From NCBI RefSeq assembly GCF_900129155.1, contig NZ_FQVF01000011.1, positions 1 through 64,000 on the forward strand: a stretch of 64,000 nt of DNA, in the 5' to 3' direction. Positions 18,618-27,649 of the stretch are shown in pieces. This stretch comes from Marinomonas polaris DSM 16579 (lineage in GTDB: Bacteria; Pseudomonadota; Gammaproteobacteria; Pseudomonadales; Marinomonadaceae). Numbering within the stretch: the stretch's first letter is position 1; every line of letters begins with the position of its first letter. Made by a program: the position numbers and the translations under genes. The notes beneath the pieces were generated by a model that ran no database searches, was not told the DNA's origin, and saw nothing but the letters and a program-made list of their open reading frames with translations.

Positions 18618-21374
18618 TTAAAACCGCATGCCGACTTCTACACTGGTCGAGCGCCCTAATGTATAAGAATAACTTCCTGAATTAGTAGATTTATCAATGT
18701 AATCGTCAAAAACGTTATTTATAGAAAGTTTTAGATAACCTTCAATCTCTTTAAAAATAACTGGCTTCCATTCAAAAGACGTATCTAAAGTAATTAAACT
18801 ATTAAACTCTAGATCATCATAAATATCATAATTACCGGATAGGTTAGTATAATTATCTCCTGTATCCTGAGCTATTTTACCGCCAGATTCGACATTAATT
18901 CGATTAGCCCAAACTAGATTCCAATCTGGAATAGCCGTTGATGTAGAGAATTCTATGCTAAACGGAATATTAAAGTCAGACTTAGGTAATTGTGAGTTAT
19001 AAATAACATTACCTTTATAATAAATCTGTTTAGAGTTAATTTCATCCTCATAAGATACGTCTGACAACGTATTTGTTTTACTTTCTTGATAACTAATAGA
19101 AAATTTACCATCAGTCTTTGTTCCACCGAACTCAAAAGGTTTTCGAGTTTCTATCTTTAAAGAAATAGTATCGGTAGAACTACGACCAAAATTTGAATAG
19201 TAATTCAATCCTGATGCAGTCTTAGAACGAGTTACCATGTCACGAGTTTCACGGTTCACATACTTTACAGTAACATCAACATTACCTACTTGCTGAATCA
19301 CACCCAATACCAGCTCATCAGAGTAAGGTGTATCAAGATCATAATCATAAAAGGAATTATCTGAATAAGAGGTAAAACGGTTAAGTGTACCATTGGTATT
19401 ATATCGATATGTCGTACGCCAAGAACGCAACTGGCTATTAACCTCATATTGAAAAAAATCTCGTCCGTAATAACGATTTGCCCCAGTGATTAAACGGGTT
19501 TCATTGTCACTAAACACATCCCATTGCACATTAAATCGTGGCGAGAAATTTAAATTCCCTAAAGTTGATTCATAATCCGCACGTAATCCTAAGTAATAAG
19601 TCCAATCTCCATTTTCAATAGTATCAGATAAGTAAACACCTTCTGAGTGAGATGATTTTTCCAGTTTATTTGCATCGATAATATTAAGAATACGAAGATA
19701 TTCATCATTATAGTCAATAACACCATCACTATTTGTATCACCGCAGCGACTGATTACACACTGATAGTTTTCACTGACAATTTTGTCTTCTACTTGATAA
19801 AACTGTTTTTTTCGATTCAACTCAGCACCAACTCTAAAGGTGTGTTTGAAAGAGCCAACATCAGATGCTTTGTGTAGCCAGTCGAATTTAAGAGTCGTCG
19901 TATTCTGTTGCTGATTTATGTTTCCATAACCACCAGTATAAGGCCATCGTCCATTATAATAATCGGCATAATGGTATATGTACTCTGAATCATCAGAAGA
20001 CAAAGTGTCTCTTGCCTCATCGTAAGAAAATGTCGTTTTTAATATTCCAGAATCTGCGTTATATATAACCTCGGAGCTAATACCTGATGCTTTATGTGAT
20101 TTTATAAATGCAGAGTCATATGAGGCATTAGTAACTCCATCATGGTAACGATTTGCATAAAGGATAGACACACCAATATCTAAATTTTGATTAGCTTTAT
20201 AGTCAAATCTAGCCATTAAGTTATCAATAGTATCATCGTAAGAAATGCCTTGTTTTCCATAAACCGTATTACCAATATTTTTCACATAACTTTGATCAAA
20301 ATTAGAGTTCGCACGTGAAGCAGTAAATGTCATACCAAGCTTGTCTGTAATTCCTTGCGCACCGGTTAATGTATACCTCTGCTTTAAATACTCCGGTGTA
20401 TACTCTCCTTCTAATGAATCACCATCAGCCATATCACCCGCTAAAGATTCATCAGCGTGCATTTCATCCCACTCATCCTTAGATATCCCATATTTTACTG
20501 ACAAATAATCTTCGCCATCATATCGCTTTAATTTGGCTGAAATAACACCGCCTAGAAAGCCACCAAATTCGACTGGAATATTAGAGTCATAAACAGTAAC
20601 TGACTCCACAGCATCAGGATCAATATAATAGCTTTGAGATGAACTGCCGGACAGCATGCTCAAATTACTCGGATTAATCGGATTGGAATAAGTATCTTCG
20701 GAGTTTCCAGGATTTAAATCATTATTAGCAGACATCCCATCGATAACAAACGAGTTTTGATAATGTGACTGACCATGAATAGACACCTCATCAGGGCGCA
20801 TGCTTGCGCTACTTGCTGAAGTGCTCGAAGAACGACTATAACGGACCGCACCATTTCCTCTTAGTAAATCAGTAAGATTTCCAGTCTCTCCAGCCATACT
20901 TTCAATTTCACTTGCGTTTAGTGTGCTCGCACCTAAAGTGGTTACAACTTTATCTTCACGAACCAACAAGGGTGACATGGTGATGCCATTCTCACCTTCA
21001 GAAACAGACTCAGTATCAATAAGAACGATACTTCTGCCTTCCCCTGCTTCATATGACAAACCTGTACCTATTAACAATAAATCCAGCGCTTGCCCTGCAG
21101 AATACTCGCCTTCAAAACCCAAGGTGTTTTTTCCTTTCAGGAGCTCACCATTGCCGCCTAAATACATACCGGATACAGCTGCGAAGGCATTCACTGCCTT
21201 TACTAAAGGCCCAGCTGGAACTTTATAATAGTGTGTTTCTACTGCTACCGACTCCGCATACGCTGGCGAAGGAAATACCATACTAGTTACGCCAACAAAA
21301 ACAGCACCAGCTAAAAGCAATGACGAGGTCATTCGAGCGTTCATTCGTCGCTTAAGCAAACAAGAAAGGGTCAT
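18618..21374 (-). CDS. TonB-dependent receptor with STN signalling domain
   Basis: Outer-membrane transducer of 918 residues. The start at 21374 is behind GGAG, 6 nt away; a longer frame to 21437 lacks this. A signal peptide ends near SPAYAES, then comes the STN domain (about residues 45-120, VPAGPLVKAVNAFAAVSG) that contacts a FecR-type protein, then the plug (about 140-280, SFVIDGMSA and VEFGGFLGGVISAKL), then a beta-barrel ending in aromatic F (VEVGMRF). An extracellular-loop region carries an EF-hand-like DTNSDGVIDYNDE at residues 546-558. It is encoded with its own sigma factor, anti-sigma factor and an M16 protease, so the substrate is probably a protein rather than a siderophore (inference). 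Confidence 0.9.
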   Translation of the reverse strand: MTLSCLLKRRMNARMTSSLLLAGAVFVGVTSMVFPSPAYAESVAVETHYYKVPAGPLVKAVNAFAAVSGMYLGGNGELLKGKNTLGFEGEYSAGQALDLLLIGTGLSYEAGEGRSIVLIDTESVSEGENGITMSPLLVREDKVVTTLGASTLNASEIESMAGETGNLTDLLRGNGAVRYSRSSSTSASSASMRPDEVSIHGQSHYQNSFVIDGMSANNDLNPGNSEDTYSNPINPSNLSMLSGSSSQSYYIDPDAVESVTVYDSNIPVEFGGFLGGVISAKLKRYDGEDYLSVKYGISKDEWDEMHADESLAGDMADGDSLEGEYTPEYLKQRYTLTGAQGITDKLGMTFTASRANSNFDQSYVKNIGNTVYGKQGISYDDTIDNLMARFDYKANQNLDIGVSILYANRYHDGVTNASYDSAFIKSHKASGISSEVIYNADSGILKTTFSYDEARDTLSSDDSEYIYHYADYYNGRWPYTGGYGNINQQQNTTTLKFDWLHKASDVGSFKHTFRVGAELNRKKQFYQVEDKIVSENYQCVISRCGDTNSDGVIDYNDEYLRILNIIDANKLEKSSHSEGVYLSDTIENGDWTYYLGLRADYESTLGNLNFSPRFNVQWDVFSDNETRLITGANRYYGRDFFQYEVNSQLRSWRTTYRYNTNGTLNRFTSYSDNSFYDYDLDTPYSDELVLGVIQQVGNVDVTVKYVNRETRDMVTRSKTASGLNYYSNFGRSSTDTISLKIETRKPFEFGGTKTDGKFSISYQESKTNTLSDVSYEDEINSKQIYYKGNVIYNSQLPKSDFNIPFSIEFSTSTAIPDWNLVWANRINVESGGKIAQDTGDNYTNLSGNYDIYDDLEFNSLITLDTSFEWKPVIFKEIEGYLKLSINNVFDDYIDKSTNSGSYSYTLGRSTSVEVGMRF

Positions 21375-21379
21375 GGAAA

Positions 21380-21412
21380 CTCCGTAATAATAATACTTCT
21401 TATTACTATTAC
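21380..21412 (-). promoter_or_regulatory. AU-rich hairpin abutting the receptor ribosome-binding site
   Basis: In the minus-strand RNA GUAAUAGUAAUA pairs with UAUUAUUAUUAC (21401-21412 with 21384-21395, one G-U pair, 5-nt loop). The GGAG ribosome-binding site at 21380-21383 follows immediately. This may modulate translation of the receptor. Confidence 0.4.
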
Positions 21413-21500
21413 CGAACATGAATGAGAAAAGGGACATGACAAAACACTTTTTTTCGAAAAATAGCGTTAAAAGACGTTTACAAGTAAATGTCCGAGAGCA

Positions 21501-22517
21501 CTACGCGGCGGAAATACTCACCCACCAAGACAATGGATGCTTTATACGAATAGGAAAAGATTTAGATAACATAGAAAGCACAAGATCCATATCGTGAATA
21601 GGAAAAGTCCCTACAACACGCAAGTCCGCTACACTAGGATCAAGATTAATATGGCCATAGTGATAGCGACCTATTTCCGCCATAAAATTTGCTAGCGGCA
21701 TATCTTCAACAATTAATAATCCATTACGCCAAGACTCATAAAGCAAAGAAGCTGGCTGTGTATCAGCCATAGCATGAGAACTAAAAATCACCTCTTCCCC
21801 AGCATGAAGCGCCCTAGATAACTGTGAACCAAAAGGTGCAAGAGAAACCGCTCCTTCATAAACCGCTAGCACAGTTTGTTTATCCGATAGCTGGCGTACA
21901 CAAAAACGAGTTTTGTCTACACCAGAGCGTATAACGCCATGAGCACAGGAAACAGAAAAAGCGCGGCTGTCAGAAGAAGCTTTAGTTTGTACCAAGATTT
22001 CTCCCGTCACGAGGGACAAATCTCGATAATCACGGCCATAGGATCGATTCATTGCACTATTGGTATTCAGCCAGGCCTTAGTGCCATCCTCTAAATCGTA
22101 AGCCGACACCTGTCCAACTTGAGTATGAAAATCAGCCATCCAAGCTGACGCTATTCTTGGCAATGGTGTTTCGCTCCAGCCAATCCAGCCTAATGCAGCT
22201 ACACCAGTTACTCCTAGCACACCTTTCATCAACTGACGACGATTCATTGAACTGCTACTCATTGACCTGCTATTCATTGAACTAGTAGTGTCTAAAACAT
22301 AGCGTGCCGACTGTTGGGATCCATTATCTTGAAAAGAGGAAAACATAGCGCCAACTGATTCAACTTGCAGCCATGCTTGCCGGTGTGCCTCATCTTCATT
22401 TAACCACTGCTGCCAAGCCAGCTGATCGGCTTCTGCAACGGGTTTATCAGCCAGCACAGCAAACCATTCGGCAGCTGCTTCTAAATGAACATAATTTGAA
22501 GGTTGGGAAGATGCCAT
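21501..22517 (-). CDS. FecR-like anti-sigma factor
   Basis: Inner-membrane regulator of 338 residues. The cytoplasmic N-terminus has the FecR pattern AAEWFAVLADKP and WQQWLNEDEAHRQAW, which binds the sigma factor. A single membrane segment spans about residues 98-114, preceded by NRRQLMKG (R93, R94), a twin-arginine-like signal as reported for E. coli FecR. The periplasmic FecR domain covers about 130-235, and the C-terminal STN-like half ends in FPIRIKHPLSWW. It follows the sigma gene after 5 bp. A 15-bp triplicate lies just before the membrane segment. It should relay receptor occupancy to the sigma factor. Confidence 0.9.
   Translation of the reverse strand: MASSQPSNYVHLEAAAEWFAVLADKPVAEADQLAWQQWLNEDEAHRQAWLQVESVGAMFSSFQDNGSQQSARYVLDTTSSMNSRSMSSSSMNRRQLMKGVLGVTGVAALGWIGWSETPLPRIASAWMADFHTQVGQVSAYDLEDGTKAWLNTNSAMNRSYGRDYRDLSLVTGEILVQTKASSDSRAFSVSCAHGVIRSGVDKTRFCVRQLSDKQTVLAVYEGAVSLAPFGSQLSRALHAGEEVIFSSHAMADTQPASLLYESWRNGLLIVEDMPLANFMAEIGRYHYGHINLDPSVADLRVVGTFPIHDMDLVLSMLSKSFPIRIKHPLSWWVSISAA
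22246..22290 (-). repeat. Three tandem 15-bp repeats inside the fecR-like gene
   Basis: ATTGAACTGCTACTC, ATTGACCTGCTATTC and ATTGAACTAGTAGTG follow head to tail (22246-22260, 22261-22275, 22276-22290). They encode a Ser/Met/Arg-rich linker (SSMNSRSMSSSSMNRR) between the cytoplasmic domain and the membrane segment. Confidence 0.8.
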
Positions 22518-22522
22518 AAAAT

Positions 22523-23041
22523 CTAAAGAGACCGATCGGATTTAAACAAAAGACACTGCAACATCGCCTGTGCCATATAGCGCTTCACCATGCGCTCTGA
22601 TACGGACAAACGCTCGGCAATTTCTCGGTAGGTCAAACCATGGAGCTGAGACAAAATAAGCGTATTTGCCACTTTTTTAGGTAACTTAGCGATCATCGCA
22701 TCTAGTTCGCAAAGCAATTCAATCATAGAGGCTGAATGTTCTGCTGAAGGAACAAACTCTTCTTCGATATGTGCTAACGACTCCAACCAAGCCTGCTCAA
22801 CCTGCTTTCGTCGCCAATGATCAATGTACAGGCCTTTGGCAATCGTACTCAAAAAGGCTCTCGCTTCGCCCATGTTAGAAAAGTATTTCGGTCTTTTAAG
22901 CAATCGCACAAAAGTATCTTGTGCAATATCTGCTGCCAATTCATGACAACCAAGGCGGCTACGAATCCATCCAGTGAGCCATGAGCTATGCTCAGCATAA
23001 AGCTCACCAACCTGTTGAGATTTTTGACGCTCAGGATTCAT
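22523..23041 (-). CDS. FecI-like ECF sigma factor
   Basis: Extracytoplasmic-function sigma factor of about 172 residues. Region 2 is visible in LAADIAQDTFVRLLKRP, and region 4 in LPKKVANTLILSQLHG and LTYREIAERLSVSERMVKRY. The opening SSWLTGWIRSRLGC is characteristic of the iron-starvation FecI group. The start is uncertain: 23041 (MNPERQ, GAGG 12 nt upstream) is preferred, 23059 (MRLNGS) is possible, and the frame reaches 23116 but would include the Fur box. It should transcribe the receptor and protease genes when the receptor binds its ligand. Confidence 0.9.
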   Translation of the reverse strand: MNPERQKSQQVGELYAEHSSWLTGWIRSRLGCHELAADIAQDTFVRLLKRPKYFSNMGEARAFLSTIAKGLYIDHWRRKQVEQAWLESLAHIEEEFVPSAEHSASMIELLCELDAMIAKLPKKVANTLILSQLHGLTYREIAERLSVSERMVKRYMAQAMLQCLLFKSDRSL

Positions 23042-23100
23042 TGAACCGTTCAACCTCATTTCAATCAAAATATATTTTAGAAGCAGAAAAGTACAATAAA

Positions 23101-23115
23101 TGAGAATGAATATCA
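23101..23115. promoter_or_regulatory. Fur box upstream of the sigma gene
   Basis: TGAGAAT-G-AATATCA matches 12 of the 14 informative bases of the 7-1-7 Fur consensus TGATAAT-N-ATTATCA. It lies about 60 bp before the sigma start, where a promoter is expected, so the locus should be derepressed under iron limitation. Confidence 0.75.
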
Positions 23116-23201
23116 ATAAATGAAAAATATTTAAACATCAAACTAAAGACTATTATAAAGAATCATCTCTAGTTTGATGTAAGCAATACTTTAAAAAGAG
23201 A

Positions 23202-23867
23202 CTACAAAGTAGTAAAAGCACCACCTTTTGCTAAAGCTTGTTGATAAGCTGGCACCGCTTCTACTTGCTTGATAAAACGAGCAATATTCGGAAACTCGGA
23301 CAAGTTCATTCGAGTGCTCGACGCTTGCAATGGAAAACTCATCTGAATATCTGCAGCGCTTAATTCCTCACCGACAAACCATGTATGCTCACCCAGAGTT
23401 TTTTCAATAAACTGCATTTGAGGATTTATGCGCGGCATAATGAATTTTTCTTGGATTTTACTCGTTAATGCTTTTGCGATCGGCTTAATAAAGAAAGGCA
23501 TCGGACTTTGTGGCACCTTCATCATCACCAACTTCATCACTAGCAAAGGCATCAAAGAACCTTCAGCAAAATGCAGCCAATAACGGTAATCCAATAACGC
23601 TTTGCCATCCGTCGGCCTCAGACGCTTTTCCGTATCATATTGATCTAACAAATATTCAATAATCGCTCCAGACTCAGCCACGGTTAAATCACCATCAGTA
23701 ATTACTGGAGATTTACCCAGCGGATGCACTTTTTTCAAAGATTCAGGGCCAGAAGCGGTTTCAGGATCACGCTTGTATTCCACAATCTCATACTCAAGCC
23801 CAAGCTCTTCCAACAACCATAAAATACGCTGAGAGCGGGAATTCTCTAAGTGATGAACCGTAATCAT
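23202..23867 (-). CDS. Glutathione S-transferase family protein
   Basis: Cytosolic GST of 221 residues. The N-terminal thioredoxin-like domain (about 1-80) includes ENSRSQRILWLLEELGLEYE, the cis-Pro glutathione-binding segment GKSPVITDG and the ESGAIIEYL motif; an all-helical C-terminal domain follows. There is a serine rather than a catalytic cysteine near the N-terminus (ENSRSQR), as in bacterial theta or beta-like forms. The RBS GGAGATT precedes the ATG. Substrate is unknown. It is a separate unit, as the terminator at 24025-24056 lies between it and the upstream peptidase gene. Confidence 0.88.
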   Translation of the reverse strand: MITVHHLENSRSQRILWLLEELGLEYEIVEYKRDPETASGPESLKKVHPLGKSPVITDGDLTVAESGAIIEYLLDQYDTEKRLRPTDGKALLDYRYWLHFAEGSLMPLLVMKLVMMKVPQSPMPFFIKPIAKALTSKIQEKFIMPRINPQMQFIEKTLGEHTWFVGEELSAADIQMSFPLQASSTRMNLSEFPNIARFIKQVEAVPAYQQALAKGGAFTTL

Positions 23868-24024
23868 ATAATCTCCTTATTGTCTTATCAGGAACGAATA
23901 TTATTAACTTTTACACTACAAGCTATACGCAATAAAGCAGAAAAGAGATGACTAGCTAAAAATAAAAACGTCAGTAGAAAATAAGAGCGCTTATGAAAGA
24001 CTAAATAGTAAAGGCCACAAAAAT

Positions 24025-24056
24025 CAAAAAAAGGCTTCCCAGTGGAAGCCTTTTTA
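24025..24056. terminator. Rho-independent terminator after the M20 peptidase gene
   Basis: AAAAAAGGCTTCC, loop CAGT (or its complement), GGAAGCCTTTTT. Runs of A and T on both sides make it functional in either direction. It closes the peptide-transport operon on the minus strand. Confidence 0.88.
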
Positions 24057-24113
24057 TAGATAAAATAAACTACACTCGATAATTTAATGACGAAAATGCT
24101 ATTTTTCCAGCTT

Positions 24114-25331
24114 TTACGGCAGAAGCAACACACTCTTAGCAACAGCTTGAGTACGAGGCACAAAGGTATCCAACAAACAAAGCTCGCCATCAGTATGCAT
24201 TTTTGCGCCTACGGGTCCTGTTCCACATAAGGTCGGAACGCCCATCGACGAGGTAAAACCAGCATCCGAACAACCACCAGTGAATTCCCCTTCTACGGTG
24301 AACCCCAGTGACTCTGCTTGTTTTTGATAGTGCGCCAATAAGACATCGCTCATGCTTGATTCAAAAGGATGGAACGCCGATATCAATCGCACAGAAGCGG
24401 TCACACCATTCAGTCTAGGCGTATCAACAATAGCCTGAATGGCGTCTATAGCATCGACCATTTGTTCTTTGGTGATATAGCGTAAATCCAATTTGGCGGT
24501 GGCATCTGAAGCCACAGTATTGGAAGACATACCACCGCTAATTAAACCAACATTGGTCGTTACACCGGTTTCGTAATTAGTCAACGCATGCAGCTCAGTG
24601 ATGATCAGAGCCAAGCCACCAATTGCGCTGGCTCCATCGGCGTGGTTTACGCCAGAGTGAGCGGCTTTGCCTTTGACTAAAATTTCAAAGCTCGCACCGC
24701 CTTTTCGGGCCGACACAACATTGCCACTGATACGACCAGGTTCGGCATTGAATACGGCTTTTGCGCCCTTAACCATTTGCTGAATAACGTGTCGACCTTC
24801 TGGCGAGCCAATTTCTTCATCACCAGTGAACAAGCCAACAACGGGATGAGGCAATTCGGTGAGATCAGAGTTATTCAACAGATACTGCAAACCTCTTAAA
24901 ACGAAGCAATTCAATACCAAGCCAGATTTCATGTCAGCTACGCCAGGCCCAAACGCCGTCATGCCGTCACGAGTAAAACCTCGCGTTGCCGTCGTTCCTT
25001 TGGGAAAAACTGTGTCCCTATGTCCCATAAGATAAATAGCAGGCTGTGCGTCTTTTTTATCAAATCCAGAAGCAATACGTGCTTCCAATACATCGCCAGA
25101 GCTAGCAGACTTATGCCATCGACATTCGATACCATCGGCTTCTAACCAAGACGCCATCAGCTTTCCTGCCGCATCAACGCCATCTTTGTCATAGCTGTTC
25201 GAGTCGGTATCGACTAATTTCTGTAGACATTGGATCATCTCGTCTTCTTGTGTTGCCAACCAGTCACAGAGTAAATCCGCATAAGGTGCGAGTGCGCTGT
25301 TGCTTACCTTTTTTGCTGTCGATAATGTCAT
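24114..25331 (-). CDS. M20 metallopeptidase, carboxypeptidase G2-like
   Basis: Zinc-dependent exopeptidase of 405 residues. Metal-binding motifs are MGHRDTVFP (His/Asp), GPGVADMKSG (bridging Asp) and TGDEEIGSPEG (catalytic and zinc-binding Glu); HTDGE near the end supplies the last His. Overall it resembles glutamate carboxypeptidases that trim a C-terminal amino acid from acyl or peptide substrates. No signal peptide is seen, so it acts in the cytoplasm. The RBS GGAGAG is 5 nt from the ATG, and the gene follows a second M20 peptidase by 10 bp in the same operon as the peptide transporter. Confidence 0.88.
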   Translation of the reverse strand: MTLSTAKKVSNSALAPYADLLCDWLATQEDEMIQCLQKLVDTDSNSYDKDGVDAAGKLMASWLEADGIECRWHKSASSGDVLEARIASGFDKKDAQPAIYLMGHRDTVFPKGTTATRGFTRDGMTAFGPGVADMKSGLVLNCFVLRGLQYLLNNSDLTELPHPVVGLFTGDEEIGSPEGRHVIQQMVKGAKAVFNAEPGRISGNVVSARKGGASFEILVKGKAAHSGVNHADGASAIGGLALIITELHALTNYETGVTTNVGLISGGMSSNTVASDATAKLDLRYITKEQMVDAIDAIQAIVDTPRLNGVTASVRLISAFHPFESSMSDVLLAHYQKQAESLGFTVEGEFTGGCSDAGFTSSMGVPTLCGTGPVGAKMHTDGELCLLDTFVPRTQAVAKSVLLLP

Positions 25332-25341
25332 TTTGCTCTCC

Positions 25342-26757
25342 TTAACGTTTGGCCTGAATTGATGAGCCTTGTTCGGATAAATCCCAAAAAAGTCCCGTCA
25401 TTATCTGTAAGGCTTCACGACACACTGGCGCTAGAACGTGTTCATTTGGCGCATGTTGACTGCACGCTGGGTACGAATGCGGCACCCAAACGGTAGGTAA
25501 ATTAAGAATATTGGCAAACACATCATTTGGCAGCGAGCCACCTAAATTAGGCAGTAACACAGGTTTCTTACCGGTAGTTTGAGCAAGCGACCCCAAAGCC
25601 CAATCCACCCAAGGGTCTTCAGGATCAAGACGCGTTGCCTCCATGATATGACCACTATCAGTGACTTCAACATCGCTGAAACCATGACGATCAAGATGGT
25701 CACGAATATGTTTTAAAAAGTTTTGGCTGTCGCTTTCTACCACAAAACGCAACTGACAATGAGCGCTAGCGTAACCGGGAATAGCATTTACAGGCATATC
25801 TGGATTACCAGTTTTGCACGCCAACATTTCCAAAGTGTTCCACGCAAACACACGCTCAGCAGGGGTTAAATCTGGCTCGCCCCAATTAGGATCAATGGCC
25901 GGGCTATTTGCACCCTCACCCACGGGAATGTCTTTTAAAGCAGCACGAACCGATTCAGGCAAGCGCGCAGGCAACAAGCCTTTGACAAGAATCTTACCTT
26001 TGGCATCCACCATGGAAGCCCAAGCATGGGCCAAGCGCGTACCAGCGTTGCTCAATAAGCCTCCCCAATTACCTGAATGATGGGCACCATCGCGCAACAG
26101 AACTTTTAAATCGAAACTAAATCCTCCTCGAGAACCGAGGAAAATTGTCGGGTGCTCAGCACTTAACCTTGGACCATCGGACGCAATAAACAAATCTGCC
26201 GCTAGTTCCTCTTTATGCAGTTCACAAAGCTCAGCCAATCCGGGTGAACCTGCTTCTTCGCCCATTTCTAAAATCACTTTAACGTTAAAGCCTAGCTTGC
26301 CTTCTTTCGCATCAATAACCTGTTTCAATGCAGCAAAATTGATAGTGTGCTGACCTTTATTATCCGCCGTTCCACGTCCATACCAACGGTCGCCATCTAC
26401 CACTACTTTCCATGGCGATAATCCAGCTTTCCATTGATCGTCATAACCGCGCACGACGTCGCCATGACCATAGGTCAGCAACGTCAGTTGGGTTGGATCT
26501 TCGATTCGTTCGGCAATCAGAAATGGCCAAGAGCCCGGCTGTTTTGCTTCGGTAACTGGATTGGTAACAATACGTGATTGAAAGCCCAATGAAGCAAGTT
26601 CGGGCATAATAATGTCTTGCAAATAAGCATGTAATTGATCAAAGGCATCGTGGTTCTGGCTTTCACTGTGAACGCTAACACGTTGCTCTAAGGCAGTAAA
26701 AAAGGCACCGGAATCAAAGTAAGACTCCGCACCTTGAATGGTGGATTGACGACTCAT
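25342..26757 (-). CDS. M20 family dipeptidase
   Basis: Second zinc exopeptidase of the operon, 471 residues, cytoplasmic. Visible metal-site motifs are TYGHGDVVRG, GRGTADNKGQH and EMGEEAGSPGL, with a dimerisation insert in the middle and the late motif PNLGGSLPNDVF. It resembles the ArgE/DapE/dipeptidase branch of M20. AAGGAGAG precedes the start. It sits 58 bp after the ABC transporter ATPase genes, so it probably cleaves the imported peptides or acyl-amino acids; the precise substrate cannot be read. Confidence 0.87.
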   Translation of the reverse strand: MSRQSTIQGAESYFDSGAFFTALEQRVSVHSESQNHDAFDQLHAYLQDIIMPELASLGFQSRIVTNPVTEAKQPGSWPFLIAERIEDPTQLTLLTYGHGDVVRGYDDQWKAGLSPWKVVVDGDRWYGRGTADNKGQHTINFAALKQVIDAKEGKLGFNVKVILEMGEEAGSPGLAELCELHKEELAADLFIASDGPRLSAEHPTIFLGSRGGFSFDLKVLLRDGAHHSGNWGGLLSNAGTRLAHAWASMVDAKGKILVKGLLPARLPESVRAALKDIPVGEGANSPAIDPNWGEPDLTPAERVFAWNTLEMLACKTGNPDMPVNAIPGYASAHCQLRFVVESDSQNFLKHIRDHLDRHGFSDVEVTDSGHIMEATRLDPEDPWVDWALGSLAQTTGKKPVLLPNLGGSLPNDVFANILNLPTVWVPHSYPACSQHAPNEHVLAPVCREALQIMTGLFWDLSEQGSSIQAKR

Positions 26758-26815
26758 GTTCTCTCCTTAAGTAAAATAAAAAGCAGGCTAAAGTGGCCCT
26801 TAAAAAATGAAAAAA

Positions 26816-27649
26816 TTACGAAGCCTTATCCCATGTACTAGAGTCCAACACTTCAGGCAAACCTAGAGCGGGCTCTGGTGTTAAAACGGAAGACAACAAA
26901 GCTTGTGTATAAGGATGTTGTGCATTTTGAAAGATTTGTTCTCGGGTGCCCTGCTCGACAATTTTCCCGCGATACATCACTGCAACTCGATCCACCAAAT
27001 GCTCAACCACACCAAGGTTATGACTGATAAATAAGTACGTCAGTCCTAGCTCTTTTTTCAGATCCATCAATAAGTTAAGAATTTGTGCCTGAACAGACAC
27101 ATCTAGCGCCGAAGTCGGCTCATCGCACACCAAAATGCTAGGTTTTAGAATCAAGGCTCGGGCAATAGCAACACGTTGACGCTGACCACCTGACAATTGC
27201 CCCGGATAATTTTTTAATAACCGCTCAGGCAAACCCACCAAATCGCTGATGTCTTTCACGGCTTTTTGCTGGCTTTTAGCATCGCCAATTTTATGCAGCT
27301 GCAATGGCAAACGAATAATTTGCTCAATAGTTTTACGTGGATTCAAAGAGGAATATGGGTCTTGAAAAATCGGTTGAAGCTGACGAGACATCGATAAACG
27401 AGAACTTGATCCTCTCGCCTTATCATTAATCAATACGTCGCCATTAGTAGGCTCTAATAAACCTAGAATCATTTTCGCCAAAGTACTTTTCCCGCAGCCT
27501 GATTCGCCAACCAAACCCAAGGTTTCACCGGGACGAATACGTAACGAAATGCCGTCTACTGCTTTCAGTAATGTAGGCTCTTTGAAAGCCCCATTTTTTA
27601 GATAAAAATGGCGCGACAAATTTGATAACTCCAAAGCATATTCTGACAT
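26816..27649 (-). CDS. Peptide ABC transporter ATPase (DppF/OppF type)
   Basis: Second nucleotide-binding subunit of the peptide importer, 277 residues. Walker A is GLVGESGCGKSTLAK, the signature is LSGGQRQRVAIARAL, Walker B is ILVCDEPTSALD. The start MSEYAL has a GGAGG site and overlaps the stop of the preceding ATPase gene by one base (TAATG), so the longer frame to 27691 is rejected. The C-terminal cysteine extension seen in many OppF proteins is absent here. Confidence 0.92.
   Translation of the reverse strand: MSEYALELSNLSRHFYLKNGAFKEPTLLKAVDGISLRIRPGETLGLVGESGCGKSTLAKMILGLLEPTNGDVLINDKARGSSSRLSMSRQLQPIFQDPYSSLNPRKTIEQIIRLPLQLHKIGDAKSQQKAVKDISDLVGLPERLLKNYPGQLSGGQRQRVAIARALILKPSILVCDEPTSALDVSVQAQILNLLMDLKKELGLTYLFISHNLGVVEHLVDRVAVMYRGKIVEQGTREQIFQNAQHPYTQALLSSVLTPEPALGLPEVLDSSTWDKAS

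Noticed and set aside
23888-24190. 100-codon minus-strand frame between the peptidase and GST genes
   Set aside because: It overlaps the peptidase gene and runs through the terminator hairpin; composition is AT-driven.
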